Assembly (NCBI GenBank): GCA_027924585.1
Contig: BSBM01000140.1
Coordinates: 6,960,001-7,024,000 of the forward strand
Source of the DNA: Larix kaempferi
Taxonomy: Eukaryota; Streptophyta; Pinopsida; Pinales; Pinaceae
Length of the DNA: 64,000 bases
Direction of reading: 5' to 3'
The first letter of the stretch is position 1; every line of letters begins with the position of its first letter. Both the position numbers and the translations under genes were made by a program. The notes below the pieces were generated by a model. That model worked only from the letters and a program-made list of their open reading frames with translations. It searched no databases and was not told the origin of the DNA. Shown piece after piece: positions 1-11,872 of the stretch.

Positions 1-572
1 TTGACATGGCATAGGGAGCTTGTGCCAAGTCCTCTACGATATTGTAATTCTGTGTTGCCCGAGCATTAGGGTTGAAAACAACTTTTTGAATCGTGCTTTT
101 GGGCAGTCGCAATATTGAATCTAAGGATGGCTTCTCAATGATGAAAGAAGTTGATGGTACATTGACATCAGGTAAGGAGTTGGAAGCTTTTTCAGTATTA
201 ATTCCAACAGGTTCCTTCGAAGGGACCGAGTCGTACGATCGCGAGCGAGTGTTCAAATTGATCGTCTCATTACGCACCATGAGAACATGTGCGGTATTGG
301 ATGTTCCCCCTGGGCTAGGGGGGTTGAGCAATCATTTGCTGATTTTGAGTGGGAAACAGATCATTGAGGACTGCGGGAGTTGGTTTACCCCTAAGAAACT
401 TTTGAACTTTGTCTCTATGGGGACACTCTTTGGAGAAGTGATCATCTTCGCACAATAGACAAGGATACTTTAGTTTCCATTTCTGTTTGGTGTCGTCAGG
501 AGTGCTCTTTTGTTCCTACTGGGTGGGAGACTTCTTAGGTTTCCCTTTGTTCTTCTTCTTGCCGCTGGACTT
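1..572 (-). pseudogene. Gypsy C: gag C-terminal part, zinc knuckle and start of pre-protease linker
   Basis: Reading leftward on the minus strand this is the continuation of the gypsy C Gag-Pol frame toward protease, which lies beyond the window edge. A Lys-rich stretch (near 520-570) is followed by a short zinc knuckle with C-x2-C-x3-H-x4-C spacing at about 419-470. The last ~90 bases encode NPNARATQNYNIVEDLAQ, close to NPNARAASNYNIVDDLAQ just upstream of the protease in gypsy B (near 57700-57770), which fixes family and position. At least two stop codons (near 524 and 573) break the frame, so I call it a relic. What is seen: knuckle and linker similarity. Inferred: it belongs to the element whose LTR is at 27113-28019. 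Confidence 0.7.
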
Positions 573-1398
573 CTAAGATGAAGCTGATTGGATAGAATTC
601 ACCTCTTCAGTTACAACAGGAGTGGTCGATTTGTTGGTGCTGTGACCAACCTGAGTTGGTAATGGGGAGGAACCATGAAGGTTCGACGATCCAATAGTGT
701 TAGAAGCAGGTTGGGTGTTAAGGGATCCAATGATGCCATCAGTTTCGGGTCCCTTATGAGGTTTCATGGGGTCATAATTGTTGTGGGGTGCATCGGGAAG
801 AATTTCAAACAATGTGCTCGATTGAGCATAGACTAAGTCTAGGTAATGGGCACGAGCGATAGCTTGTTCTTCAGTGACAACACCGCCCATCGCGACATAT
901 CAGGCTATGTGAGGGATGAGAGACTTCGTAAACCAATCTGCTAATAGTTGGTCTGGAATGGGAGCCTTAATCAAGCGTCTTCTCTTCTGCCACTCATGTA
1001 TATGAGTAGAGATATGAGTAGCAGTATTCTGGGGGAGAGAGGTGAGAAGGATACCAGTTTCGTACCGTATAGGTAGTTGGAAGTGAGTGAAAAATTTCAT
1101 AGAAAGAGAACTGAAATCATGAAAAGAATGAGGTGGTAGTTCGATGTACTGCTTGGCAGTGGAACCAATGAGAGTCCGTTGAAATAATCTCAGACGGATC
1201 GAGTCGTCCATCAGAGAGTTGGATGAACACCATAAATGGTATGTCATCACATGGTGTTTAGGATCCCCGTCTGGCTTGCCGTCAAACTTAGGGATATCCA
1301 ATGGAAGTTTCACCGGAATCGGGGGCTAGTTAGTGTCGTGGTAGATGGGGTCATTCGTCAGTCGAGATAGATCAGGTAGGTCTAAAGTGGCCAAAAAG
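573..1398 (-). pseudogene. Gypsy C: Gag core (capsid-like) fragment, disrupted
   Basis: Minus-strand frames at 900-1313 and 573-890 together encode a Ty3/gypsy Gag core: an IPKFDGKPDGDP segment, then HLWCSSNS, then a region aligning along its length with the gypsy B Gag (58933-60375), for example QNTATHIS-H-IHEW against QNTATHITDHIHDW. Gag would package the element RNA in cytoplasmic particles. One stop separates the two frames near 898 and another lies upstream near 1327, so the product is broken. The upstream end is cut by copia A at 1398/1399. Its continuation resumes in frame at 23196 (codons PFLATLDLPDL across the join when copia A and one copy of its target duplication are removed), which proves the two pieces were one gene. 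Confidence 0.8.
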
Positions 1399-1971
1399 TG
1401 TTAAGATTTAATATGCTAAGATAGAAAATATCAGTATTGCATTTCATTTCACAACAATAGCATATACAAGATCACTGAAAGAAGAACTAGCACAGCATGA
1501 ACACAAGAGACACATATTTATTCTGGGAAACCCTCATGAGGTAGAAAAACTAACAAAGCTTCCTCAACATAGATGACCAACAAATACAAAGATGTAAACC
1601 CTAGACATGAGCTCCTTCTCCTCTATAGCAGATCTCTCCCTCACCTATGCGTTATTCACAAGTGAGTGTAGTGTGTGTTAAATGAGTAACACACCTCCTC
1701 TATTTATACACAAGCTGGGTCAGCCCCAATTTAACCACTTTACATAATGTGACAGGGCCGACCCCACTAGGGTGGTCTAATAACCCTTTAACCCACATAA
1801 CACATACAAGGCCAACCCCCACTAGGGAAGTCTAATAACCCAAGTTACCACATTATCCACGGAGGAATAAACATCTCCACATATACAACAAAGTCACGTC
1901 GGAGGAATGAAACATCTCTGGAATAATAACGTACACAATATAATATTCTTCGAAGTTACAATATTTCAACA
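1399..1971 (-). repeat. Copia A 3' LTR (573 bp)
   Basis: It starts TGTTAAGATT and ends TTTCAACA on the plus strand. The minus-strand start (TGTTGAAATATTGTAACTTC) is nearly the same as the copia C LTR start, including the paired 'GAGATGTTTCATTCCTCCG' segments, so both belong to one family. An A/T-rich TATA-like segment (TCTATTTATACAC on the plus strand, 1698-1710) is present. Confidence 0.9.
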
Positions 1972-1986
1972 CTCCCCCTTAACGAG
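1972..1986 (-). other. Copia A polypurine tract
   Basis: The minus-strand sequence CTCGTTAAGGGGGAG lies directly against the 3' LTR and matches the tract of copia C (CTCGTTAAGGGGGAG ending at 56418). It would prime plus-strand DNA synthesis. Confidence 0.85.
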
Positions 1987-2019
1987 AAATCTATTATAAC
2001 GACATCTATAGGATCAAGG

Positions 2020-2620
2020 AGTCATCAACATCATACATAATACATCTATAAATCATTGGAATATTTCTTTATACATCATTAGTAACTCAAACAATTACTG
2101 GAACATCTTCAAGATCTTCAATACTGGAACATCTTCAAGATCTTCAATATTGGAACATCAACATCTTCAGTACTGAGTCTTCATCTTCTGCATCACTCGA
2201 ACAGCTACAGTAACATCATCACCTGGAAATCTCGATCAACATCATCATCATCTGAATATCCTGATCAACATCATCATCTGGATCCCTTGATCAACAACCT
2301 CATCGTCTGGATCTCCTGATCAACATCATCATCTGGATCCCTCGATCAACAGCCTCATCGTCTGGATCTCCCGATCAACATCATCATCTGGATCCTCGCG
2401 ATCAACAACATTGTCATCACATGATCATCAGCATCATCATCACACGATCATCATCATCGTCATCACATGATCATCAACATCATCATCACACGATCATTAG
2501 CATCATCATCATACAATCATCAACATCGTCATCACACGATCATCACGATCAGCATCATCTCCATCTAGATCATCACGATCAATAGTATCATAGCAGCATA
2601 CCCTGCAATACACAAGATCC
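2020..2620 (-). repeat. Copia A 3' noncoding region: CAT/ATC-rich short tandem repeats
   Basis: A run of imperfect repeats built from CATCATC and ACGATCATC units fills this stretch, with longer echoes such as 'ctggatctcctgatcaacat' near 2300. It occupies the same place, between polyprotein and polypurine tract, as the 23-bp GATGACGATGCTGCTGATCGT array of copia C (56027-56270). The two look like diverged versions of one array. No coding potential is credible here. Confidence 0.75.
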
Positions 2621-2639
2621 TATTATGGGATGATCAATC

Positions 2640-3392
2640 CCTCTCACTTTAGGACATAGTTCCATGGACGATACAATCCATATCAAATTCCAGGATGATC
2701 AATCCTTATCAATTTTAGATAATTCTCATGTCTATGGATGATGCAATCTAGATCTACTTCCAGGATGATCAATCCTTATCAATTTTAGACAAGTCTCATG
2801 TCTATGGATGATGCAATCCAGATCTACTTCCAGGATGATCAATCCTTATCAATTTTAGACAAGTCTCATGTCTATGGTGATGAAATATAGATCTACTTCC
2901 AGGATGATCAATCCTTATCACTTTAGGACATGAGTCCAAGGACGATGCAATCCTATCATGTACATTTTGAACCAAATGTCCAGGGATGATGTAGTCCTAT
3001 CATCAATTCTTAGATACAGATGTCTATGGATCAATTCTGGGACCGAAGTCCGGGGATGATACAATCCCCACATTCTCGGAGACATCTGTCTATGGATCAA
3101 TTCTAGGAACGTCGTCCGGGGATGATACAATCCCCACATTCTCGAAGACATCTATCTATGGATCAATTATGGGACCGCCGCTCGGGGATGATACAATCCC
3201 CACATTCTTGGAGACATCTGTCTATGGATCAATTTTTGGACCGAAGTCCGAGGATGATACAATCTCCACATTCTTGGAGACATATGTCTATGGATCAATT
3301 CTAGGACCAAAGTTTGGGGATGATATAATCCCCTCTCGTCCACTAAAGACCACAGTCTCAGAGACATTTGTCTATGGAACAATTCTGGGACC
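2640..3392 (-). repeat. Copia A hairpin-module tandem array, left part
   Basis: Imperfect tandem units rich in GGGATGATACAATCCC. The regular copies begin (GGGG on the plus strand) at 3052, 3118, 3184, 3250 (as GAGG) and 3316, a period of exactly 66 bp. Read on the element's sense strand each unit holds three potential hairpins: GGGGAT..ATCCCC, then GGAC-TTCG-GTCC, then AGAC-AGAT-GTCT followed by CCGAGAATG. Looser copies occupy 2640-3000. The array is cut at 3392 by gypsy A and resumes at 11873. Short frames here are by-products of the period being a multiple of three. Confidence 0.85.
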
Positions 3393-3931
3393 TGCTGGCT
3401 TGGTTTTGCAACCAACTTAGTGAAATGGGCACCTATCAACAAGTGATAACAAACTACTTTAAACTATATTAATCATGGATCTATGTGAAATAGATAAGCA
3501 AACAATGGAAATATTATGAAAAGCAAAACAATTGACAATATGTAAAAAATGATTTTGTATTAAAAATAGGGGCAAGCAAGTGCTTGCACTGGTAATACCT
3601 CTAAGTGGTGAAGATTGTCGAGTAGCTCCAAGGGTGAGCAGCTCCAAGCTCCAAAGGTCTCTTCTCCAAGATAGCTACAATGGTCAAAAGCTCATGAGAG
3701 ATTTTGACAGCATGAGGATAGGATGATGGATGGATGGAAAGTGAGGAGCCCCTACCACCTTTTTATAGTTTTTGGTGGTGGGGAATAACATTATGGTTTT
3801 GGAGAAACCAATGGTATTGACCAACATGGTTTAGGTACCTTTTCCCTCCTTTTTCCTTTTTTGAATATTTTTAATATTTTTATTCCCTTTTTAATATTTT
3901 TGGGAATTCTAGACCCTTTTTGAGGGTTTTT
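3393..3931 (-). repeat. Gypsy A 3' LTR, truncated
   Basis: It aligns with 11151 onward from TG(C/T)TGGCTTGGTTTTGCAACC through the GGGAATTCTAGA segment, then breaks near 3931 and jumps into 3'-tail sequence that matches gypsy B from about 42096. About 190 bp of LTR end, the polypurine tract and about 400 bp of tail are lost. TTTTTGGGAATT occurs close to the breakpoint, suggesting a short-homology deletion. Confidence 0.85.
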
Positions 3932-6170
3932 GGGAATTAGCGACAGTATTCTAGGGACTCCATGACTGTGAGCCATCTCTGGGAAGTATATGTAACTATA
4001 TACTCGAGGGAGTATAAAACTAAGGTACATCTGAATACTGTCGCTATGCGCAACCCGGATATCTATAGAAAAAATGTAACTGGTTGTATCCATAGGTAGA
4101 CTCTCAAATGTGGAAGAGTCGGGTGGTATCCGGGGTCTTGAACAAATAACTGAACGGACCAATACCTTGTGCGAGTCTCAACGATGCGATCCAGGTGTTG
4201 AAGTCGAGAATGTGAGAAACAACCATTTGGAGAGGCACTGAGGACTCTTCTCAAAATGATTCGTAGGCACTCATCGTAAATGGTGATGAGTCCAAGACAC
4301 AGGGACCTCTAGGTCTATCCTCTGGAATAAATTTGGTTGTTGTCGACAGAGGGAGACCAACAACTAACAAGGCAATTATGTTTCCTTGATAGGAGCGCGA
4401 GGTGTAGAACTGAAGTGTGGTAGTACTGATGGTAGGACTGACATATTTGTGGGGATGGGAAGTAACTGGGGTCATATAGTGGGTAGACTCAAACTTCCTT
4501 TGTTCAGAGCATGATGACATGGTTGACCTGGCAGCATAGGGAACTGACTTGTAGGTGCGGGGATCATATCTTTTAAGGACTGAAGGGTATGTATTAACTG
4601 ATGGGACGAGCTAATGGGTGTTGTCGAGGGATTCTCAGGGTGACATGTGGCAGAATACTCTGAACAAAGGCGACCAAAATGGGGAAGCTGCCATATGAGA
4701 AGATGTGATCTGTTGTGGCGCCAAGAAGCACCATTGGGTCCTTCTTCGTAGTTTTAATGAGCTCCAAGAAGGGATAAAAGTGTGCTCTGAAATGGTACCA
4801 TCCTGTGGATTTTCCGAGCCTACGATGGTGATTGCTCGTGGTCACTTTCCTGTTTAGAGAGTCTGAAAGCGGTAAGTGGGCTCCATTGGTGTTCTTTTCA
4901 TAAGTTAGTCTCCAAGGCCCGAAAAAGCATAAAATGATGCAAATGGAGAACTCTTCTAGCCGATGTGACTAGAGTATTCCTTTTTCGTAATTAGTCTACA
5001 AGGTCCGAAAAAGGGGTAAACTTATACCAGGTAGACGCCCTTCCAGAAATGTTTAGTGAGCATGAAAGGAAGCAAGGTTGCTTGGCGATCTTTTCATTGT
5101 TTTAGGAGTCAGAAAAGAGCTTAACAAAAACTCCCTAAGTGCCTTTTTCGTAAAAGGGATTACTCGGCCCGAAAAAAGGGGGTAAAATTATACCGAACAA
5201 AAGGGGATTGATGAGAGAGAGAAAAGGGCTCAAGCATCATCATGTGTACGGAATACTGAATCCGGTGACATAAAGCTTGTCAAAACGGGGCAACGACCAA
5301 TGTGGCACGCAAACTGAGGTGATGAGTGGCATTTTGAAAAAATGGCCAAAAATTATGGGGTGAGAGCGAGAAATGATCTCAAGCATCATCACGAGCCCAA
5401 AAAACTGAATCTGGTGATATAAGACTCGTTAAAAACAGAGAATGACCGATGTGGCATGCAAACCGAGGTGGCGAGGGGGCATGGGAAAAATGCCTGAACA
5501 ATCTGGGCATGAGAGCAAGAAATGATCTCAAGCATCATCACGAGCGCGGAAAACTGAATCCGACAATATAAGACTTGTCAAAAATGGACAACGGTCGATG
5601 TGGCATGCAAAACAAGGTGGCGTGGCGCATGGAAAGAATGCCCGCAAGTTTTTGGTGAGAGCGAGAAATGATCTCAAGCATCATCACGGGCATGGAAATA
5701 TGAATCCGGCGGTGCAAATGGTGCAAAAAACGAAGGTCATAAGGACTCCGGAATGGTCAAAGCAAATAACTAGGTTAAAAAATGGCTACAAATAAAGGTG
5801 AGCCCACCAAGCCAAGGATGCAGTGGTGGGGAGAAATGATGACCTGCGGGGGGGGAGTATTAGGTGTATCCAATCAAAGCAAATATACAAGTGATATGTG
5901 ACCTCAAAAAATGGTTGAGATCACACATGTGAAAAGTCAGCAGGGTTAATGACCTGCCCCCATGCTATGTGCATGGGGTTTGTGATTGTGGATCACATAT
6001 GTGTTGGTTTGAACGATGGAATCATTGAGGTGTTGAGATAGAGGTGATGGGGTAGGGTCAAAATGATTGATCATGCCCCCTATCCCGGGGTCGAGGTAAT
6101 CTATTATGCCCCCTAACTCAGAGGTGTCAATGTGGTGCAGATGTTGTCTCAGAGAGAGATCAATAGGGAA
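3932..6170 (-). other. Gypsy A 3' noncoding tail
   Basis: No convincing gene. The stretch 3940-5800 follows gypsy B 42096-43800 over most of its length. It includes repeated blocks with the words GAGCGAGAAATGATCTCAAG and CGGAAAACTGAATCC, equivalent to the 149-bp repeats of gypsy B (43385-43790), and paired CCTTTTTCGTAA-type motifs. From about 5830 to 6170, a G-run (GGGGGGGG) and unrelated sequence mark the edge where pol was lost. Confidence 0.7.
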
Positions 6171-9100
6171 TTAAGCAACTACTGGCGTGGTGTTATACCA
6201 TGAGGCTGTGGGTTGTGGTGGCATACTGAAGTGATGATATGATGATGGGGGATTCCCTTTGTGGGGTGGATGACCCCAGTATCTCTGACGAGAATCACGA
6301 TGATGACGAGTAGGCAAGGTTTTGGGCCTGCCCCCATGTTGTGGACATGTGGTTTCCTCGTCGATTTGAAAGGGTTGAACATGTGTGTCAAAGGGATCAA
6401 TGGAAGGGGCTGACCGGACAGAGGGGTATCCAGTGGAAACCGTGTAAATGGTGTTAATTTCTTCCAAGGAGGAATATGGTGGGGGATGAATTTCCTCAAT
6501 TTTAGGAGGGGATATCTCTAGGCCGGCATTATTCAATTCGTATAAGGCTGCTCTATAATCTAGGAGATCAGGGCAATGGTGTGAATAATGGCCATAAATG
6601 TTGCATATTGCACAAGGATTGTTTGTGCACGATGATTTATCATGAGGTTGAGGGGGGAGTTCTAGTTTGACTACTGGAACGTTGGTGTCATCATCAAACA
6701 TATTCATGTGTTCTTGAAGTGCTGGTAACTGTGGACATTGATGGGTGGCATGGCCTATGTCCTCGCACAAAGAGCACTTGGGGGGTATGCAGTTTGTTGG
6801 GGATTCTTTTCCAACTTGGGGGTCGCTGGGGGGTGTGAGTTGTGGGTCAAGTGGTGTATGTTTGTAGACCTCTACCCCCAGTGTTTCGAAGTGGTGGGGG
6901 AGTATAATTGGATGTTGATGCGGTGGCCTCTATTGGAGGTGGTCGATTCTGGATGTTTGCTACACCAGGGGGTGGACGGTTAGAAGTATTGATGGGTTGC
7001 ACCGGTTGTAAAATGACATTCGGTGTTGGAGGAGATGTTGGGGCAGGTAGGTACCACACAGATAGTCCTAATGTTAATCCTGGGAGATTAAGTGTATCCA
7101 TGACTGGTGTGCTGATGGCGCATGAAGGGGGAAATAAAAATGGGATAGTATGAATTGGTGTGGCTCCTACGTGAGTTGGCACTGAGGGTGGTTGCAGGAG
7201 TAAAGGGGGTTGTTGGTTTGGTACATATGTGTTATGCGAGAGGGTGCACAAACTAGATATCTCGGTTATCTTCAAAGGGGGTTGGATGGATTGGAATGTG
7301 GAAGTCATAGGCGATTTCGATTATAATCCGGGTCTGACTGTGGAGACGAACGATGTAGGTGCATTATGAATTGGTTGTTTAATCATAGGGAGAACATTTG
7401 TAGGTGCAATGGGAGCGTATGGGTTTCGATGCATGTGGAGATTCATGTTGGACAATGACATCATAAGGAAATGATGAGTATTTGAATCCATTGGTTGGTT
7501 TGTGTGTGCAGCATATGTGATTTGCTGTTGTGGTGCTGTGGTTCCTTGAGGAGGATCCAACAGACGAGTGTTCACCACTCCTTGTGTGGGAAAAGGATTC
7601 TGCAGCACCATGGGTTGTGGTTGAGGAGGTGGCACTGGTTGTGCCGCGTGCCCTTGGAATTGGGCATCATCAGACCACAGTTGGCGTGCTCGCCCCAAAT
7701 GGGGGCAAGTGTGTGTATAATGACTGTATACCCCGCATATGGAACATGGGTGGTTTGTTCGTAAATTGGGGTTCTTACCCTATTTTAGTGGTCGATCAGG
7801 GTTTTGGTTGGCAGGGTAAGCGTTGTTGTTGTTTGGAGGGTAAGTCTGAGTGATTGGAGGTTGTGGTGCAGCAAGGACTACCTGTGGTGGGAAATAAGCC
7901 ATTGGGGTTTGTGAGTGAACAGGAGCATGTGTGGCCTGCTGATGGTAATACATAGGGGGTGAAACCAGAGGTGGATAGGCTGAAGGTGCATGACCATAAA
8001 ACTGTGGTGGAGATGGGGGTCCATGAGTGTGGTGGGGGTGGGCCATGGGAGCATACGAAGTTGTAGCTCCAGAGTGAGATGTGGCCCGCGAAAGATCGGG
8101 GTCGTTATTATTGCGCATAATGGAAAATGGTTGGTTGTGGGATGCAACTTGTCCAATGATTCCATCTGCGGCGTGGGATGCCCCCGACGCATCAGTCTGG
8201 GAGGAATCACCATGGGGAGCGTCAGGTAAAATGGTATATAGGTACCCACACGGGGCGTAGATCAGATCAAACTGCTGGGCTTTTAGAATGGCTTCTTCTT
8301 CCGACTGGGGTCATTCAGAAGCTACATCCTTGGCTATGAGGGGTAGGAGTGATTTGAGAAACCAATCCAAAAATATACGGCCATTCAGTTTTATCTTGCA
8401 AAGGCTACGGCACTTACGCCACTCATGGATATGGTCGGTGATGTGGGTAGCTGTGTTTTGTCTACAAGACAACAGTATTTCAACTCCTGCATCATAGCGT
8501 ACAGGTAGCTGAAAAAACTGAAGGAAAGTGGAGGTGAGGGACGTAAATGTATGGTGGGTCCCATAGGTGAAATGATATTATGTGGTTTTGGGGATCTTCC
8601 CCAGGTTTTCCTTCAAACTTAGGGATGTCCGAGGGAAGCTTTGTGGGCATGGAGGGCCAAGTGGGGTCATGTCTAATAGGATCATTAGTTAGTATTTCCA
8701 AGTCTGGCAAGTTCAAACTTGCCAAAAATAGTAGACTGGACGAGGGGTGTGATGTAGTGGCTGGGACATAACTATCCATGGTGGCATTATGTAGTGCTCC
8801 AGTAGCCCCTAAGGGTATGCTAGGTATTGAAGGTATGTGTCCTCCAACTGCTGTGGTTTGGTATGGACCAGCGTTTCCAAGTGCAACATGGGTTACAATG
8901 GGGTTAGGAATAGTGCCAGGAATTCCTGGGATCTGGGCTGTGGTAATGACAGGTGGTGTGATTCCTATGTTTGGCATACCCATAATGGGAGGTAGTCATG
9001 TGTTGGGCATACCTAAAGGTGGAGTATCCCCCATATTGGGCATGCCTAGGGGGGTTGTTGTTACCATGGATGGCACGGTAGTAGAAGGGTTTGTGGATGT

Positions 9101-9380
9101 ATCTCCAATAGTACTGGTAAAAAGTGGGTCGTATTGTGTTCCAGCCATGAGGTTGGTTGGTAATAATTCAGTAGGGTTTTCAGATTCATCCTCAAAATCA
9201 GATGTGAAGTGAGGCGTGTCAAAATCGGATGACTGTATGTTTGGCTGATGACGTGTCGATTCAAGGTATAAGGCTCTACGTCGGTGACATGTAGAGCAAA
9301 GTGGACTGAACTAAGGGGGTTCACCCTAAAGACGACGAGATCGTCTTAAATTCTCAATGGTGAGAAATATATATATAAAT
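6171..9380 (-). pseudogene. Gypsy A: broken gag with in-frame loss of protease
   Basis: Minus-strand frames at about 9380-8492, 8249-7780, 7698-7321, 7308-6847 and 6770-6171 together follow the gypsy B gag/pro frame: a GMPNMG/IPGIP-rich N-terminal part, the Gag core, a Pro/Gln-rich stretch, a knuckle CSICGVYSHYTHTCP (near 7740), and two distal knuckles CEDIGHATHQCP-like and CAICNIYGHYSHHC (near 6740 and 6600). Missing parts are about 40 residues inside the Gag core (after FHLW, near 8565), the whole protease (junction near 7415, after RNPYAP) and everything after the distal knuckles. Several frameshifts and stops are present. At best it once made a Gag-like protein with a novel tail ending at 6171. 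Confidence 0.75.
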
Positions 9381-11129
9381 ATTTTTTAAAATTTCAGTGT
9401 AAGGTGGTGATGTAAAAAACTCGAAACCCTAATGCAACAATGAGTGCAAAAGGGGAGTGAAAAAATAAAGGCTCTCATGCCAAAAATCAACCTCAAAAAG
9501 CACTTATTATAGCAGTTGTGCGATAATAAGTGGAGGGATACAACAAAATTGGTCAGAATACCAAAAGTCAAACAGTTTTTAGAAAAAATAGGTGTTACTA
9601 GACCAAAGGTGGGTAATGTATCATGCAAACACCTAACTAGAAGTATTGTGAGTCAACAAACGATATCCTCTGCAAGGTGATGAAATCCAAGTCAGACAAT
9701 ATAGAGTGTTGAATCAACGGCTAGATATCCCCCTATCGGGAGGGACACCAAGTAGACAATCCTAAAGAGTGGCAACTAGGATACCCCGTTCATGACACGT
9801 TCAGTTGGGTGAATCTGCAGTTTGGTTCTATCGCCGCTGTACACCAAGAGGGCATACACCAAGAAATTCGAAAGGTATCCTTCGGTTACTGAATGGATTG
9901 CGGTATTCCACTCAGACTTTCGGAACCAGTCTGGCTACTTCAACCCTCCTAAGGGAGAGGCCTTCCCGATAAATTGGTTGATGACCGTGCCAAAAAATAC
10001 TAGGGGATTTTGGTTCCCTAATGGACAACAACTATGTCTCAAATGTAATAACTGAGGGGTGTTATTGGAACACCTATCCCCTCAATTCTACCTAACTACA
10101 AAATTCTTTTAAGTGCTCCCCAAGTTGGGTTAAAAGTTGGTTGAGTTCAAGGTAAATTTTAAGGCTCAGTTTAAATTATGTGGCAGAGTGGGTGCAAGTG
10201 TGGTATTTAAACTCAAATTGATTTGCCTCGCTTGGGCGATTTTACAAATAAAAGAAAAGACGCTTCCAGTTTTTGCAAAAAATAAAGGCGTTTTTGAAAT
10301 GTAAATGCTTGAAAAACTATTAAAAAATAATGGATCTTTGAAATAATTTAAAGGGAAGCAAATAACATAAATATTTCAAGAAATAAATGGATCTCTTAAA
10401 AATTGCTTGAGCAAAGTATCGAGCAAATAAATAGGAAAACCTTGATCTAGATAAAATGCAGAAAAATCTCTCTTTCAATTTCTGAAAATTTTGTAAAAAG
10501 ATTTTTTAAAGGAGCATTCTAAATAGTAAAAGATTTCTATGGCTGTAAAAATGCAGAAATTTTAATACTGTAAAATATGCTAAATGGGAAGAAAATACAG
10601 CAAAAAATATTTTTCAAAAAATTGGCCGAAGTAGAAAAACTTGCATCGCGGGTTTCGGGAAAACAGCCACGATGGGCTGCACCAGTTTCGGCTGTGAAGC
10701 CGTGCTGTGCAGCATGGATTCCTGTCACACAGTCGCGATGGGCAGCGCGGGTTTCAGCCGTGAAGCCGCGATGTGCAGCGCAGGTTTTCGTCACACAGTC
10801 GCGATGTGCAACGCAGCAAATGGCTGCGAAGCCGCGATGTGCAGTGCATAAATTGGCCGGGAAGCCACGACAATCTGCACAGAAAAAAGCCGCAAAGTCG
10901 CGATGAGCCGCGCGACTGTCAGGAAGAAAACCGCGAGGCGAAAGCCGAAAATGGACGCCGAAAAATGAACCCGAAAATGGAAATTTCGGGCTGTTAATGG
11001 CAATAGAATGGGCCAAGATCTAGAACAACAATGGATATGCTGTCTAGGACGGCAGATCTATGAATTAAACTGACTAAAACTAACAAAAACTAAGATCTAA
11101 AGCAAAAAACTGAAATCTAAGTATTCGAA
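9381..11129 (-). other. Gypsy A leader region between primer site and gag
   Basis: Noncoding leader. It matches the gypsy B leader (60380-62130) in blocks, for example GATATCCTCTGCAAGGTGAT (about 9665 and 60646) and CGGTTACTGAATGG (near 9885 and 60860). It contains the CG-rich palindromic array listed separately. Confidence 0.75.
10637..10935 (-). repeat. CG-rich palindromic repeat array in gypsy A leader
   Basis: About eight imperfect units built around 'CACAGTCGCGATG' and 'GCGCGGGTTTCGGC' in an otherwise AT-rich leader. The same array occurs in the gypsy B leader at 61650-61940 and, in variant form, in the gypsy B 3' region at 44140-44425. Long open frames on both strands here result from the repeat and not from genes. 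Confidence 0.8.
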
Positions 11130-11145
11130 GCCAGCGGAGTCGCCA
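11130..11145 (-). other. Gypsy A primer-binding site
   Basis: Minus-strand TGGCGACTCCGCTGGC lies five bases inside the 5' LTR. It has the form of the tRNA-Arg-complementary site known from Ogre/Tat elements. The tRNA assignment is from memory of that family. Confidence 0.7.
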
Positions 11146-11150
11146 AAAAC

Positions 11151-11872
11151 TGTTGGCTTGGTTTTGCAACCAAGCTTAGTGCAATGGGCACCTATCAACA
11201 AGTGATAGCAGTTTCAATAGAAATAAATAACAAACTACTTTAAACTATATTTATCATGGATCTATGTGAAATAGATAAGCAAACAATGGAAATATTATGA
11301 AAAGCAAAACAATTGACAATATGTAAAAAATGATTTTGTATTAAGAATAGGGGCAAGCAAGTGCTTGCAATGGTAATACCTCCAATTGGTGAAGATTGTT
11401 GAGTAGCTCCAAGGGTGAGCAGCTCCAAGCTCCAAAGGTCTCTTCTCCAAGATAGCTACAATGGTCAAGAGCTCATGAGAGATTTTGACAGCATGAGGAT
11501 AGGATGATGGATGGATGGAAAGTGAGGAGCCCCTACCATCTTTTTATAGTTTTTGGTGGTGGGGAATACCATTATGGTTTTGGAGAAACCAATGGTATTG
11601 ACCAACATGGTTTAGGTACCTTTTCCCTCCTTTTTCCTTTTTGAATATTTTTAATATTTTTATTCCCTTTTTAATATTTTTGGGAATTCTAGATCCTTTT
11701 TTAGGGTTTTTTATGCTTTTTGAGGAAAAATATTCATTTTGAGTGGAAAAATGGGTGTATTAAGGTCTTTTGGTGACCTTTTCATGGCTTTAGAGGCTCA
11801 AATGGTGAAAAAGTTGACAAATGGGTCATGTGAATAAGGAAATGAGCTAGTGAGCATTTTTGGGTGTTAACA
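11151..11872 (-). repeat. Gypsy A 5' LTR (722 bp)
   Basis: It starts TGTTGGCTTG and ends GGTGTTAACA. It is similar end to end to the gypsy B LTRs (728 bp), including GGGGCAAGCAAGTGCTTGC and the GTTTAGGTAC..TTTTCCCTCC block, so both elements share a family. Confidence 0.9.

Larger units (their letters stand above)
3393..11872 (-). mobile_element. Gypsy A: gag-only Tat-like Ty3/gypsy element nested in copia A
   Basis: Related LTR sequences at 3393-3931 and 11151-11872 and the 5-bp duplication GGACC (3388-3392 and 11873-11877) define an 8480-bp insertion. The primer site TGGCGACTCCGCTGGC next to the right LTR sets minus orientation and resembles the tRNA-Arg-type sites described for Ogre elements. 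The interior has a leader, a broken Gag region and a 3' tail similar to that of gypsy B. Protease, reverse transcriptase, RNase H and integrase are missing. A deletion also removed the far end of the left LTR with the polypurine tract. Inference: a non-autonomous derivative mobilised by a gypsy B-like relative, then decayed. Confidence 0.9.

Noticed and set aside
7415-7420. Loss of the protease in gypsy A through splicing of an Ogre-type intron
   Set aside because: The matching positions in gypsy B lack GT and AG at the borders; short shared sequence points to template switching.
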